Translations under genes and position numbers: made by a program
Assembly: GCA_016234685.1 (NCBI GenBank)
Contig: JACRAT010000016.1
Span: 1 to 64,000, forward strand
Length of the DNA: 64,000 bases
Origin: Nitrosomonadales bacterium
GTDB taxonomy: Bacteria > Pseudomonadota > Gammaproteobacteria > Burkholderiales > Gallionellaceae
Direction: 5' to 3'
The notes under the pieces: generated by a model
What the model was told of the DNA's origin: nothing
The model's input: only the letters and a program-made list of their open reading frames with translations
Database searches by the model: none
In this document: in pieces, positions 11,268-21,204 of the stretch
Position numbering within the stretch: position 1 is the stretch's first letter
How the letters are laid out: every line of letters starts with the position of its first letter

Positions 11268-13097
11268 ATGACGCTGGACTGGAAAGACGGCCAGCCGTTC
11301 TCCACCCGCTTCGACGATGTGTATTTCTCCACCGATTCCGGGCTGGAAGAGACGCGCCACGTCTTTCTGCACGGCAATCGGTTACCCGAGCGTTTCGCTG
11401 CGCTGAGCGCTGGCGACAGTTTCGCCATCGGTGAGACAGGCTTCGGCACGGGCCTTAACTTTTTGTGCGCCAGCCAGTTGTTCCAGCAGGTCGCCGCTTC
11501 TGGCGCAACTCTAGATTTCTTCAGCACGGAAAAATTCCCCTTGAGTGACGAGGAGTTGCGCGCCTCACTTGAACTATGGCCCGAACTCGGCGAGCTGGCG
11601 GGAGCCCTACTTGCCTGCTGGCGGCGACGTGTGCCGGGCTGGAATCGCTGGTCGTTCTGCGGCGGTCGGGTGCGCCTCACGCTGGTGCTGGCGGATGTGG
11701 CGGAAGCCCTGTCCGAGCTAGCTATGGGCAGCGTCGATGCCTGGTTCCTAGATGGCTTCGCTCCCTCGCGCAACCCTGAGATGTGGGCGCAGCCGGTGCT
11801 GGCGCAACTCACCCGAACCTCCCGTCCCGGTGCGACCTTTGCCACCTACACCAGCGCAGGCTGGGTGCGGCGCGGGCTGGCCGAGGCCGGGTTTCGCGTC
11901 GAGCGCGTGCCCGGCTACGGGCGTAAACGCGAGATGGCGCGCGGCGAGCTGCTGCGTCTTGCCGATGATGTGCGGCCTAGCCGCAGGCCGCGAACCGCGC
12001 TGGTCGTCGGCGCAGGCTTGGCCGGATGTGCCGCAGCTCATGCCTTGGCGCAGCGCGGCATCGGCGTGACGCTGGTCGACCGCGCCGCCAGCCTCGCCAG
12101 CGGCGCATCCGGCAACCCGCGCGGCATCCTCCACGCCCGCTTCGCTGCCGGGATGAATCCGCTGCATCGCTTCGTACTCGCCGCTTACGGCCACGCGCTG
12201 GCGCTGCTGGACGAAGTGCTGCCGGTGGATGGCGTGGCGCGGGCCGAGTGCGGCTTGCTGCAACTGGAATTTTCTGAGAACGAGGCGAAGCGCATCGGCA
12301 AACTCGCCAGCTTGGATTGGCCGCCACATCTGTTGCAGATCCTCGATGCGGCAGCGGCCTCGCAACAGACCGGCCTCGCGCTGGAGCAGGGCGGGCTGTG
12401 GTTCCCCGCTGGCGGTTGGGTTGTGCCGCCGCAAGTCTGCGCGCGGCTGGCGAGTGCCGCCGTGCAGCGTTTGCAGCACGAGGTCGTCGCGATCAGTCGG
12501 GCGGATCACGGCTGGCGGGTGACGGGGAGCAATGCGCAGGGTGTAGTCTGGGTGGAAGAGGCCGACATCGTGGTGGTGTGCAACGGGCACCAAGCCCGTA
12601 CTTTAGCGTCGTTCGCCAACTTTCCACTGACGCCGGTGCGCGGCCAGATCACCGAGCTACCCGCTACCCCGCGCAGCAGTGCCATCCAGCCGATACTTTG
12701 CGCCGAGGGCTATTGTGCCCCGGCGCAAGATGGCCGCCACGTCGCAGGCGCGACCCATGCCTTTGACGACGAATCGCTGGAAGTCCGCCCCGCCGACCAC
12801 GCCGAGAATCTGGCAAAACTGGCCGAGCACATTTCCAGTTTGAGCCGCGCCCTAGGCGAACCCGCGATAGATGCACTCACTGGCCGCGCCTCCGTGCGCT
12901 GCTCCGCGCCCGGTGCTACGCCGCTGGTCGGCGAGGTGTCGCCGGGATTGTTCTGTAGCCTAGCCCACGGCACGCGCGGCCTGCTCACCGCTGGACTTTC
13001 AGCAGAACTGATCGCCGCTGCGGCCTGTGGCCAACTCCAGCCAGTGCCTAACTCCGTGCTTGCCGCACTCAGCCCCGCAAAGCGGGTGCGCGGCTAA
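11268..13097 (+). CDS. mnmC: tRNA 5-methylaminomethyl-2-thiouridine biosynthesis bifunctional protein MnmC
   Basis: MnmC finishes the mnm5s2U wobble modification of certain tRNAs. Its FAD-dependent part removes the carboxymethyl group and its SAM-dependent part methylates the amine. The 609 residues show the methyltransferase half first (about 1-225, GETGFGTGLNFL and DAWFLDGFAPSRNPEMW) and then the oxidoreductase half from about 240, with VVGAGLAGCAAAHALAQRG as the FAD-binding fingerprint. It is a little shorter than E. coli MnmC (668). The stop overlaps that of convergent ackA by 4 nt. Confidence 0.95.
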   Translation: MTLDWKDGQPFSTRFDDVYFSTDSGLEETRHVFLHGNRLPERFAALSAGDSFAIGETGFGTGLNFLCASQLFQQVAASGATLDFFSTEKFPLSDEELRASLELWPELGELAGALLACWRRRVPGWNRWSFCGGRVRLTLVLADVAEALSELAMGSVDAWFLDGFAPSRNPEMWAQPVLAQLTRTSRPGATFATYTSAGWVRRGLAEAGFRVERVPGYGRKREMARGELLRLADDVRPSRRPRTALVVGAGLAGCAAAHALAQRGIGVTLVDRAASLASGASGNPRGILHARFAAGMNPLHRFVLAAYGHALALLDEVLPVDGVARAECGLLQLEFSENEAKRIGKLASLDWPPHLLQILDAAAASQQTGLALEQGGLWFPAGGWVVPPQVCARLASAAVQRLQHEVVAISRADHGWRVTGSNAQGVVWVEEADIVVVCNGHQARTLASFANFPLTPVRGQITELPATPRSSAIQPILCAEGYCAPAQDGRHVAGATHAFDDESLEVRPADHAENLAKLAEHISSLSRALGEPAIDALTGRASVRCSAPGATPLVGEVSPGLFCSLAHGTRGLLTAGLSAELIAAAACGQLQPVPNSVLAALSPAKRVRG

Positions 13098-14167
13098 TTC
13101 TTTTCCAGCCACTCCTGCACCAAGCCACAGATCATCGCTTCTTCGTCCGCTGGGATGACGGCGATGGGCTTGGAGTCGCTGCGGTCGATGCGGGTGAGGT
13201 TGGCGTGGTTGGCGGTGGAGTTGAGCTCAAAGCCGATGAAGCGTAGCGGGTCGCAGATGGCGGCGCGGATGACGGGGGCGTGCTGGCCGATGCCGCCGGT
13301 GAAGACCAGCGCGTCGAGGCCGCCTGCTTTGGCGGCGTAGCTGCCAATGGCGGCGCGGACACTGGTACAGAAGTATTCGACGGCGAAACGTGCGTCTTGG
13401 GTAGGGCTGGTGAGCAGGGTCTGCATGTCAGCGCTTTCGCCGTTGGAAAGGGCCAGCAGGCCCATGCTGTGATAGACCAGTTGGGCCAGCGCGGGGTGGT
13501 CGTAGCGTTGGGCCAGTTCCAGCATCACGCCGGGGTCGAGGTCGCCGCTACGGGTGGCCATGGGGATGCCGCCTGCGGGGGTGTAGCCCATGCTGGTGTC
13601 GACGGAGCGCAGGTTATCGAGCAGGCACAGGCTGGCACCGCTGCCGAGATGGGCGACGACGACGCGACCGGAGGCGGCTTCGCCGATGACTTCGGGCAGG
13701 TGCTGCGCGATGTGGGCGTAGTTGAGGCCGTGGAAGCCGTAGCGGCGCAGTTTGAATTCGCGCGGGATGGGCAGGCGGCGCGCGCTTTCTGGCAGGGTAT
13801 GGTGAAAGGCGGTGTCGAAACAGGCGAGTTGCGGAACATTGAAGCGTTCGCGGCAAAGTTCGACGCCGAGCAGGTTGCCGGGTAGATGCAGTGGGGCGAG
13901 CGGAACCAAGGTGTGCAGCCGGGCGAACTCGTCGTCGTCGATCAGCCGGGCGGAGTCCAAGATTTCGCCGCCATGCACGAAACGGTGGCCGATGGCGTCC
14001 GGGCGGTCGTCGTCCAGCGCTGCCAGTAGGGCATCCAGTGCGGCGGCGTGGCTGCCGCTGGCGTGTCCAAGATGGGTGTAGTGGAAGTCGCGGCGCGAGC
14101 CGTCTTCACCGAACAGGCTGGCTTTGAGGCTGGATGAGCCGCTGTTGAGGGTGAGGAGGCTAGGCAT
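13094..14167 (-). CDS. ackA: Acetate kinase
   Basis: Converts acetyl phosphate and ADP to acetate and ATP. The 357-residue form starts [19 protein letters not shown] and shows the ASKHA-fold signatures FDTAFHHTLP, RYGFHGLNY, VVAHLGSGASLCL, GGIPMATRSGDLDPG and VFTGGIGQHAP. It is shorter than the common 400 residues but has all core motifs. Its ATG overlaps the xfp stop (ATGA), so it is translationally coupled to the phosphoketolase that makes its substrate. The track's start at 14185 lies inside xfp and lacks support. Confidence 0.95.
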   Translation of the reverse strand: MPSLLTLNSGSSSLKASLFGEDGSRRDFHYTHLGHASGSHAAALDALLAALDDDRPDAIGHRFVHGGEILDSARLIDDDEFARLHTLVPLAPLHLPGNLLGVELCRERFNVPQLACFDTAFHHTLPESARRLPIPREFKLRRYGFHGLNYAHIAQHLPEVIGEAASGRVVVAHLGSGASLCLLDNLRSVDTSMGYTPAGGIPMATRSGDLDPGVMLELAQRYDHPALAQLVYHSMGLLALSNGESADMQTLLTSPTQDARFAVEYFCTSVRAAIGSYAAKAGGLDALVFTGGIGQHAPVIRAAICDPLRFIGFELNSTANHANLTRIDRSDSKPIAVIPADEEAMICGLVQEWLEKN

Positions 14168-16539
14168 CAGTAGGGCCAGACCCATTCGTTGATCTCGGGC
14201 GCATCCACGCCGTGTTCGTAGGCATAGTTACGGCATTCGATCTGGCGGTCGCGCAGTTTCTCCTTGACGTGTGCGCCGGTGGTGCGCAGCACCGGGATGC
14301 GGTCGATGGCGTCGATCACTAGGCTGTAGCGGTCGATCTCGTTCTGGATGGCGAGCTCGAATGGGGTATTGATGCTGCCCTTTTCCTTGTAGCCGCGCAC
14401 GTGCAGGTTGGCGTGGTTGGTGCGCCGGTAGGCCAGTCGGTGGATCAGCCAAGGGTAGCCGTGGAAGTTGAAGATGACGGGCTTGTCGGTGGTGAACAGG
14501 CTGTCGAAATCGCGGTCGGACATGCCGTGCGGGTGTTCGGCGGCCGGTGTCAGTTTGTACAAATCCACTACGTTGACGAAGCGCACCTTCAGCGCGGGGA
14601 AGTTCTCGCGCAGCAGCACGACGGCGGCCAGCGCCTCTTTGGTGGGGATGTCGCCCGCGCTGGCCATCACGATGTCCGGTTCACCGTCGAAATCGTTGCT
14701 GGCCCAGTCCCAGATGCCGATGCCCTTGGTGCAATGCTTGATCGCCGCATCCATGTCCAGATATTGCAGGTGCTTCTGTTTGTCGCAGACGATGACGTTG
14801 ATGTAATCGGTGCTTTCCAGACAATGGTCGGCGACTGACAGCAGACAGTTCACGTCGGGCGGCAGGTAGATGCGCGTCACCTCCGGGCTTTTGTTCACCA
14901 CCAGATCGAGGAAGCCGGGGTCTTGGTGGGTGAAGCCGTTGTGATCCTGCCGCCATACAGTGGAAGTGATGAGCAGGTTGAGGCTGGAAATCGGCGCGCG
15001 CCAGGGCACATCCCTGCACATGGCCAGCCACTTGGCGTGCTGGTTGAACATCGAGTCGATGACGTGGACGAAGGCTTCGTAGGTGGAGAAGAAGCCGTGG
15101 CGTCCGCTGAGCAGGTAGCCTTCCAGCCAGCCTTCCAGCGTGTGCTCGGAGAGGATCTCCATCACACGTCCGTCGGTGGAGAGATGGCTGCCGTCGGCAT
15201 CTTCCGGGCGTATCTCCGCCATCCAGACTTTTTCGGTCACATCGTAGATGTCATCCAGCTTGTTGGAGGCGTTCTCGTCCGGGCCGAAGACGCGGAAATT
15301 CTGCATGTTCAGCCGCATGATGTCGCGCAGCAGCTTGCCCAGCGGACGGGTATTCTCCGCGCGGATCACGCCGGGGCCGGGTAGCTCGGCGGCGTAGCTG
15401 CGGTAATCCGGGATGCGCAACGCTTTGCGCAGATGTCCGCCGTTGGCGTGCGGATTGCAGCCCATGCGACGCGCGCCTTGTGGCGAGAGCTTGCGCAGTT
15501 CGGCGTTCAGTCGTCCGGTTTCGTCGAACAGTTCTTCTGGTTTGTAGCTGCGCAACCAGTTTTCGAGTTGCTGCAAGCGCGCCGGATTACCCACCACGTC
15601 GTTGAGCGGCACTTGGTGCGAGCGCCAGAAATCTTCGACTTTGTGCCCATCCACTTCTTTCGGGCCGCTCCAGCCCTTGGGGCTGCGCAGCACGATCATC
15701 GGCCAGCGCGGGCGTATCGTCGTGCCGAACTTGCGGGCGATGTGCTGGTAGTGGCGGATATTTTCCATGCACTGTTCCAACGCTTCTGCCATCTTGGCGT
15801 GCATCTGTAACGGGTCACTGCCCTCGACGAAATACGGCGTCCAGCCATAACCCTTGAACAGACTCTCCAGTTCCTCATGCGAGATGCGCGAGAGCAGGGT
15901 GGGGTTGTTGATCTTGTAGCCGTTTAGATGCAGGATGGGCAGCACTGCGCCGTCGCGGGCGGGGTTCAGGAATTTGTTCGAATGCCAAGCCGTCGCCAGC
16001 GGGCCGGTCTCGGCCTCGCCATCGCCCACCATCACCGTCACCAGCAGGTCGGGGTTGTCGTAGGCCGCGCCGAATGCGTGCGAGATGCTGTAGCCGAGTT
16101 CGCCGCCTTCGTGGATGGAGCCGGGCATCTCGGGTGTGCAATGGCTGCCGATGCCGCCGGGGAATGAGAATTCCTTGAAGAACTGGCGCAGGCCGTCTTC
16201 GTCCTCGCTCTTGTTCGGGTAGAACTCGCTGTAAGTGCCGTCCAGATAGAGCGGGGCCAGCACGCCCGGTGCGCCGTGGCCGGGGCCTGCCAGAAAAATG
16301 GCGTCGAGGTCGTATTTTCGGATGATGCGGTTGATGTGGACGTAGGCGAAACTCAGACCGGGACTCGATCCCCAATGCCCCAGCAGGCGCTGTTTGATGT
16401 GATCGGCTTTAAGCGGCTCTTTCAACAGGGGGTTGTCGCGCAGGTAGATCATCCCGGCGGCAAGGTAGTTACACGCGCGCCAGTAGGCGTTCAGTGAGTT
16501 CAGTTCATCGGACGAGAGGGGAGTGGTTGCGTCGGTCAT
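14167..16539 (-). CDS. xfp: Xylulose-5-phosphate/fructose-6-phosphate phosphoketolase
   Basis: A thiamine-diphosphate enzyme that splits xylulose 5-phosphate (or fructose 6-phosphate) with phosphate, giving acetyl phosphate and glyceraldehyde 3-phosphate (or erythrose 4-phosphate). The 790 residues have family blocks [58 protein letters not shown] and [11 protein letters not shown]. Coupled ackA would take the acetyl phosphate onward to ATP and acetate. This forms a carbon-saving bypass, or an acetate outlet when oxygen is short. Confidence 0.97.
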   Translation of the reverse strand: MTDATTPLSSDELNSLNAYWRACNYLAAGMIYLRDNPLLKEPLKADHIKQRLLGHWGSSPGLSFAYVHINRIIRKYDLDAIFLAGPGHGAPGVLAPLYLDGTYSEFYPNKSEDEDGLRQFFKEFSFPGGIGSHCTPEMPGSIHEGGELGYSISHAFGAAYDNPDLLVTVMVGDGEAETGPLATAWHSNKFLNPARDGAVLPILHLNGYKINNPTLLSRISHEELESLFKGYGWTPYFVEGSDPLQMHAKMAEALEQCMENIRHYQHIARKFGTTIRPRWPMIVLRSPKGWSGPKEVDGHKVEDFWRSHQVPLNDVVGNPARLQQLENWLRSYKPEELFDETGRLNAELRKLSPQGARRMGCNPHANGGHLRKALRIPDYRSYAAELPGPGVIRAENTRPLGKLLRDIMRLNMQNFRVFGPDENASNKLDDIYDVTEKVWMAEIRPEDADGSHLSTDGRVMEILSEHTLEGWLEGYLLSGRHGFFSTYEAFVHVIDSMFNQHAKWLAMCRDVPWRAPISSLNLLITSTVWRQDHNGFTHQDPGFLDLVVNKSPEVTRIYLPPDVNCLLSVADHCLESTDYINVIVCDKQKHLQYLDMDAAIKHCTKGIGIWDWASNDFDGEPDIVMASAGDIPTKEALAAVVLLRENFPALKVRFVNVVDLYKLTPAAEHPHGMSDRDFDSLFTTDKPVIFNFHGYPWLIHRLAYRRTNHANLHVRGYKEKGSINTPFELAIQNEIDRYSLVIDAIDRIPVLRTTGAHVKEKLRDRQIECRNYAYEHGVDAPEINEWVWPY

Positions 16540-16721
16540 GGCATCATCTTCGCGTTAAGAACTGGCGTCGATTATAGCCGCATCAAGATGACGGAGCGGT
16601 GAATCAGCGGCGGATTTTCATCGCTCAGAAGCCGATGCGGAGGAAGGCGAGGAGGCAGCAAAGAGCCCCGCCTATCGGGTATCCTTCGGGTTTCCATGCT
16701 ACGCAGAGTGGCGCAAGACCT

Positions 16722-17747
16722 ATGCAGATGATCGACAATCAACAATCCAAAGTGATACGCAAGCTACTCATCGCACTGTTGGCCTTGATGCTGGTGTTCG
16801 CCATCGGCACGGTGGGGTATCGCATACTGGGTGGGGCGCAGTATTCCTGGATGGATTGTTTTTACATGACGTTCATCACTATCTCCTCGATAGGCTATGG
16901 CGAGGTGGTGGATGTCACGCAATACGAATACGGACGGCTATTCACCGTGTTCGTCGGTATCTCCGGTATCGGTGTGCTGGGTTATGTGCTGTCCACCGTG
17001 ACGGCGTTCATGCTGGAGAGCGACCTCAATGTCGCATGGCGGAGAAAGAAGATGCAAAAGAAAATCGCGCAACTGGAAGACCACTATATCGTCTGCGGCA
17101 TCGGTCTGGTGGGGATCAATGTCGCGCACGATCTGGAATCGACCGGGCGGCACTCGGTGCTCATCGACAGCAATATGCCGCACCTTCTGCGCTATGTGGA
17201 GACGCACCCGGATCAACTTTACCTGCACGGCGATGCGACCGACGACGATGTGCTGCAAGCAGCCGGGATCGCCCGCGCCAAGGGCGTGTTCGCCGTGGCG
17301 CACGACGACAGCACCAATCTGGTCATCAGCCTGAGCGCCAAGCAACTCAACCCAAAACTGCGCGTCGTCGCGCGTTGCCATGACTTGAAGAACGCTGAAA
17401 AGACCCGTCGCTCCGGCGCGGACGAAGTTATCTCGCCCGACTTCAGCGGCGGCCTGCGCATCGTCTCTGCCATGGTGCGTCCCAACGTGATGAATTTCCT
17501 CGACGAGATGCTCAAGTCAGACAGCAAATTGCGCATGGAAGAGATCAAGATACCCGCCGCTTTGGACGGAAAGCCTTTGAGTCATCTGTATCAGGGCAAC
17601 ACCGACTGCATGGTGCTGGCCGTGCAGCGTGTCACCCGCTGGCAACTCAACCCTCCCGCCAGTTATGAGTTGGCTGGCGGCGACGTACTGATGCTGATGA
17701 CCACACCCCAAGGACGCGCGCAGTTGGAAGCGGCGATAGGCGAGTGA
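16722..17747 (+). CDS. Two-helix K+ channel protein with RCK (TrkA-N/TrkA-C) domains
   Basis: 341 residues. One membrane helix (about 12-33), a pore loop with the filter-like TISSIGYGEV, a second helix (VFVGISGIGVLGYVLSTV), then a cytoplasmic RCK/TrkA-N Rossmann domain (YIVCGIGLVGINVAHDL, HGDATDDDVLQAAGI) and a TrkA-C domain ending near residue 341. This is the MthK/Kch-like layout of a ligand-gated potassium channel. SIGYG replaces the usual TVGYG. The ATG at 16722 starts just before the first helix; the track's 16599 start adds an Arg-rich tail with no support. Confidence 0.88.
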   Translation: MQMIDNQQSKVIRKLLIALLALMLVFAIGTVGYRILGGAQYSWMDCFYMTFITISSIGYGEVVDVTQYEYGRLFTVFVGISGIGVLGYVLSTVTAFMLESDLNVAWRRKKMQKKIAQLEDHYIVCGIGLVGINVAHDLESTGRHSVLIDSNMPHLLRYVETHPDQLYLHGDATDDDVLQAAGIARAKGVFAVAHDDSTNLVISLSAKQLNPKLRVVARCHDLKNAEKTRRSGADEVISPDFSGGLRIVSAMVRPNVMNFLDEMLKSDSKLRMEEIKIPAALDGKPLSHLYQGNTDCMVLAVQRVTRWQLNPPASYELAGGDVLMLMTTPQGRAQLEAAIGE

Positions 17748-17748
17748 G

Positions 17749-17811
17749 CTAGTGCGGCCCCCACGGCCAGTAGAACTCGCTCGTGTACTTCTGCTTCGGT
17801 ATCTTCACCAT
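17749..17811 (-). pseudogene. Possible transposase N-terminal remnant
   Basis: On the minus strand AAAAGGAAG precedes an ATG reading MVKIPKQKYTSEF and then diverging to a stop after 20 codons. The first 13 residues resemble the N-terminus of IS3-group OrfA transposases. No other part of a transposase is visible, so this is a weak call. Confidence 0.3.
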
Positions 17812-17909
17812 CTTCCTTTTCAAGATGACTGCGATCTTATGTCACCCTTGGAGGGCGATTTTTCGAGGCGGCTTCAAGCCCCAAGTGCATAAGCCCAGAT
17901 AGCTCATTA

Positions 17910-17931
17910 GATTTTGTGGTATCACAAAATC
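17910..17931. repeat. Perfect 9-bp hairpin upstream of ccoN
   Basis: GATTTTGTG and CACAAAATC flank a GTAT loop. It lies 141 nt before ccoN with no flanking T-run. The function is unclear; it may be a terminator for the channel gene or a repeat. Confidence 0.6.
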
Positions 17932-17939
17932 AAGGTGTT

Positions 17940-17963
17940 GTAGGTCGGGCTGAAGCCTGACCT
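17940..17963. repeat. Short GTAGGTCGGG repeat
   Basis: GTAGGTCGGGCTGAAGCCTGACC is a small palindrome-like unit. Related copies occur at about 41056 (GTAGGTCGGGTTTCAACCCG) and 44111 (GTAGGTCGGGATTCATCCCG), all in intergenic DNA. Confidence 0.65.
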
Positions 17964-18017
17964 TCGTTCTAATGGATAATCTGGGTTAAATAATCTTTGC
18001 TAATTTTCTCGCCCTTG

Positions 18018-18044
18018 TTAAGATGCAAAAAAAATGCATCTTAA
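18018..18044. promoter_or_regulatory. 10-bp inverted repeat with A7 spacer before ccoN
   Basis: TTAAGATGCA and TGCATCTTAA are separated by seven A, 27 nt before the ccoN ATG. It does not fit the FNR consensus TTGAT-N4-ATCAA. It may be an operator of an unknown regulator or an mRNA hairpin just upstream of the strong SD (AAGGGAGGGG). Confidence 0.55.
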
Positions 18045-18071
18045 GTTGAACTAAGTAAGGGAGGGGCTACC

Positions 18072-19481
18072 ATGGTCGCAAAAGAGTTGGAAGGTCAGAC
18101 TTATAACCTTAAGATAGTTAAGTGGTTTTCTGTCTGTGCCGTGATCTATCTGGTGGTGGGGGCATTGGTCGGCGATTTCATCGCTTGGCAGTTGGCGTTT
18201 CCCTCGCTGAATTTCGATCCACATCTCAGTTTCGGGCGGCTACGCCCGCTACACACTAACGCGGTGATCTTTGCTTTCGGCGGTTGCACTTTAATGGCAA
18301 CCGCTTTTTACATCGTCCAGCGAACTTGCGAAGTGCCGCTGTGGAGCAGCAAGCTGGCTTGGTTCACCTTCTGGGGCTGGAACGCGATCATCGTCAGTGC
18401 GGTGGTGTCCTTCCCGATGGGCTGGACGCAGGGCAAGGAGTACGCCGAACTGGAATGGCCGATCGACATCGCCATCGCGGTGGTGTGGCTGTCCTACATG
18501 GGCAACTTCATCATGACGATAGCCAATCGCAGAACTTCGCACATCTACGTGGCGAACTGGTTCTTCCTCGGCATGATGGTGATGATCACCTACCTACACG
18601 TGGTCAATTCGCTGGCGGTGCCGGTGACCATGACCAAGTCCTACTCGATCTTCTCCGGCGTGCAGGACGCGATGATCCAGTGGTGGTGGGGACACAACGC
18701 GGTGGGCTTCTTCCTGACCGCTGGTTTCCTCGGCATCATGTATTACTTCGTACCCAAGCAGGCTAATCTGCCGATCTTCTCCTACCGGCTTTCCGTGCTG
18801 CATTTCTGGGCGCTGATGTTCGGTTACGTCTGGCTGGGGGCGCACCACCTGCAATACACGGCACTGCCGGACTGGGCCGGTTCGCTGGGGGCAGCGGTGT
18901 CCATCGCCATGATCATCCCGTCCTGGGGCGGCGCGATCAACGGCCTGATGACGCTGTCCGGCGCGTGGAACAAGCTGCGTGACGACTACGTGCTGCGCTT
19001 CCTCGTGGTGTCGCTGGCCTTCTACGCCATGTCCACCTTCGAAGGGCCGGTGATGTCGGTCAAGACAGTCAACGCCTTGTCGCACTACACCGATTGGACC
19101 ATAGGCCACGTGCACTCCGGCGCGCTGGGCTGGGTGGCGATGGTGTCCATCGGCGCCATCTACCACCTGCTGACCCGCTTGTGGGACACCAAGATCTACT
19201 CGGTCAGTCTGGTCAACACGCACTTCTGGATCCACACCATAGGCACCGTGTTCTACGTCTGTGCGATGTGGGTGTCCGGCATCATGCAGGGCCTGATGTG
19301 GCGCGCCACCGATGACTACGGCAATCTGACCTACACCTTCGCCGAGAGCGTGGCTGCGATGCATCCCTACTATGTGTTGCGCTCGGTGGGTGGTTTCCTA
19401 GTGCTGGTGGGTGGGCTGATCATGCTCTACAACGTGGTGATGACGATACGTGGTGCCGGGCGCACTGCGGCTCGCGCATAA
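18072..19481 (+). CDS. ccoN: cbb3-type cytochrome c oxidase subunit I
   Basis: Catalytic subunit of the high-affinity cbb3 oxidase, which reduces oxygen in the inner membrane. It carries the haem b and haem b3/CuB centre and is proton-pumping. The 469 residues form about twelve membrane helices with typical blocks [56 protein letters not shown] and [12 protein letters not shown], which bring the ligand histidines. A strong SD precedes the ATG. It leads the operon ccoNOQP; ccoO follows after 11 nt. Confidence 0.97.
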   Translation: MVAKELEGQTYNLKIVKWFSVCAVIYLVVGALVGDFIAWQLAFPSLNFDPHLSFGRLRPLHTNAVIFAFGGCTLMATAFYIVQRTCEVPLWSSKLAWFTFWGWNAIIVSAVVSFPMGWTQGKEYAELEWPIDIAIAVVWLSYMGNFIMTIANRRTSHIYVANWFFLGMMVMITYLHVVNSLAVPVTMTKSYSIFSGVQDAMIQWWWGHNAVGFFLTAGFLGIMYYFVPKQANLPIFSYRLSVLHFWALMFGYVWLGAHHLQYTALPDWAGSLGAAVSIAMIIPSWGGAINGLMTLSGAWNKLRDDYVLRFLVVSLAFYAMSTFEGPVMSVKTVNALSHYTDWTIGHVHSGALGWVAMVSIGAIYHLLTRLWDTKIYSVSLVNTHFWIHTIGTVFYVCAMWVSGIMQGLMWRATDDYGNLTYTFAESVAAMHPYYVLRSVGGFLVLVGGLIMLYNVVMTIRGAGRTAARA

Positions 19482-19492
19482 GGGAGGACAAA

Positions 19493-20134
19493 ATGTCATT
19501 TCAGGAAAAACTTGAAAAGAACGTCTGGGGCATGATCGCCATGGTGGCCGTCGTGGTTTCGATCGGCGGCATCGTGGAGATCGTCCCGTTGTTCTATCTG
19601 GACAATACCATGGAGAAGCTGAACAAGGATGAAGACAGCATCCGTCCTTACACTGCGCTCCAGCTGGAGGGGCGTGACGTCTACATCCGCGAAGGCTGTT
19701 ACCTGTGCCACTCGCAGATGATCCGTCCGTTCCGTGACGAGAAAGAGCGTTACGGTCACTACTCGCTGGCGGTGGAATCCAAGTACGACCATCCGTTCCA
19801 GTGGGGCTCCAAGCGCACCGGCCCGGATCTGGCGCGCGTGGGAGCCAAATACTCGGATGAGTGGCAGGTTCAGCATCTGAAAGCACCGCGTTCGCTGGTG
19901 CCGGAATCGGTGATGCCGGATTACGCCTTTCTGGCCGATGCCAAGCTCGACGACTCGTTGACCGAGAGCAAGATGCGTGCGCTTAAAGCGGTCGGCGTAC
20001 CGTATTCCGACGAAGATTTCAAGTCGGCCGCCTCGGCGGTGCGCGGCAAGACCGAGATGGATGCGATGGTGGCCTACCTTCAGGTGTTGGGTACCATGGT
20101 CAAGTTCCAAGAGGGGAGAGACTATCGTGAGTGA
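19493..20134 (+). CDS. ccoO: cbb3-type cytochrome c oxidase subunit II
   Basis: Membrane-anchored monohaem cytochrome c that passes electrons to CcoN. The 213 residues have one N-terminal membrane helix (about 13-33), the haem site CYLCH (about residue 66) and the usual [20 protein letters not shown] and [13 protein letters not shown] blocks, with a distal Met as possible axial ligand. AGGGAGGACAAA precedes the ATG. The 3' end overlaps ccoQ by 8 nt. Confidence 0.97.
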   Translation: MSFQEKLEKNVWGMIAMVAVVVSIGGIVEIVPLFYLDNTMEKLNKDEDSIRPYTALQLEGRDVYIREGCYLCHSQMIRPFRDEKERYGHYSLAVESKYDHPFQWGSKRTGPDLARVGAKYSDEWQVQHLKAPRSLVPESVMPDYAFLADAKLDDSLTESKMRALKAVGVPYSDEDFKSAASAVRGKTEMDAMVAYLQVLGTMVKFQEGRDYRE

Positions 20135-20348
20135 GATGCTGAGCGAGTTTTTCCATACCGACTGGTCGGCCATGACGCACGCCGACTGGTTCGGGCTGGT
20201 GACCGTCACGCTGCTGACGGTGCTGATGGCGGGCTTGTATGTCTGGGTGTTCAAGCCCGGCAACAAGGAACGGTTCGAGCGTTATCGCAACTTTGTGAAC
20301 CAGGACGACGAGATGAACAGGGAGATCGGACATGGCCAAGCAAAATAA
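20127..20348 (+). CDS. ccoQ: CcoQ/FixQ small subunit of cbb3 oxidase
   Basis: 73-residue single-span protein, thought to stabilise the assembled oxidase. One helix is visible ([22 protein letters not shown]) followed by a charged cytoplasmic tail ([16 protein letters not shown]), as usual for CcoQ. I chose the GTG at 20127, which sits behind GAGGGGAGAG and overlaps the end of ccoO; an ATG at 20136 is an alternative. The track only shows it inside a longer out-of-gene frame. It overlaps ccoP by 17 nt. Confidence 0.88.
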   Translation: MSEMLSEFFHTDWSAMTHADWFGLVTVTLLTVLMAGLYVWVFKPGNKERFERYRNFVNQDDEMNREIGHGQAK

Positions 20349-21192
20349 ACCGGAACATGCGAGCGACACAGGGCATGAGTGGGACGGAATCCGTGAGTTG
20401 ACCAACCCGCCGCCGCGCTGGTGGATGATCTCGCTACACGCCAGTTGGATCTGGTGCGTGATCTATTTCATCCTGTATCCGGCGATCCCGCTGATCCATG
20501 ATTCCACCAAGGGCATCCTAGGCTGGACTCAGATCAAGGAGTACAAAGAGGCCGTGGCCGAGAACGAAGCGATCAGGCAGCCTTATCTGCAAAAGATCTC
20601 GGCGATGAGCGGGCAGCAGATCTTGGGCGACCCCGGTATGCGCAACTTCGCCGACTCGTCGGCCAAGGCGATCTTCGGCGACAACTGCGCCGGATGTCAC
20701 GGTGCGGGGGGGCAGGGAGCACCCGGCCTGTTCCCGGTGCTGGCGGATGACGACTGGCTGTACGGCGGCGACTTCGACACGCTGGTGGAGTCCATCACCA
20801 ATGGCCGGCAGAGTTTCATGCCTGCCCAGCAAGGCGTGCTGGATGAGGCCGCGATTAACCAGTTGACCGACTTCGCGCTGGCGGCATCGGCGGGCAAAGC
20901 GACGCCTGAGCAGTTTGCGCTGTTCAGCCAGTCCGGTTGCTCCGGCTGTCACGGCGAAGATGCCAAGGGCGGGGCGATCAACAAACTGGGCACGGGCGCG
21001 GCCAACCTCACCGATGCCATCTGGCGTTTCGGTGGTAGCCGTGAAGACGTGCTGCGTACCATACGCTACGGCGTGAATCAGGACGGGCCGAACACACGGG
21101 TGGCGATCATGCCTGCGTTCAACGGCAAGCTCGGCCCTGAGAACATCAAGATGCTGGCGGTGAAGGTACACCAGTTCGGCGGCGGACAGTGA
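20332..21192 (+). CDS. ccoP: cbb3-type cytochrome c oxidase subunit III (dihaem)
   Basis: Membrane-anchored dihaem cytochrome c that takes electrons from soluble cytochromes. The 286 residues begin with a soluble HEWDGIRELTNPPPRWW block, one membrane helix (about 36-56), then two cytochrome c domains with CAGCH and CSGCH. The N-terminal sequence and the 286-aa length are typical. The start lies inside ccoQ. A small membrane ORF follows 12 nt after the stop. Confidence 0.97.
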   Translation: MAKQNKPEHASDTGHEWDGIRELTNPPPRWWMISLHASWIWCVIYFILYPAIPLIHDSTKGILGWTQIKEYKEAVAENEAIRQPYLQKISAMSGQQILGDPGMRNFADSSAKAIFGDNCAGCHGAGGQGAPGLFPVLADDDWLYGGDFDTLVESITNGRQSFMPAQQGVLDEAAINQLTDFALAASAGKATPEQFALFSQSGCSGCHGEDAKGGAINKLGTGAANLTDAIWRFGGSREDVLRTIRYGVNQDGPNTRVAIMPAFNGKLGPENIKMLAVKVHQFGGGQ

Positions 21193-21204
21193 GGAGGAGA
21201 CATC

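Noticed and set aside
17940-18071. FNR box before ccoN
   Set aside because: Only partial TTGA-like half-sites appear (AGTTGAAC). The symmetric TTGAT-N4-ATCAA pattern is absent.
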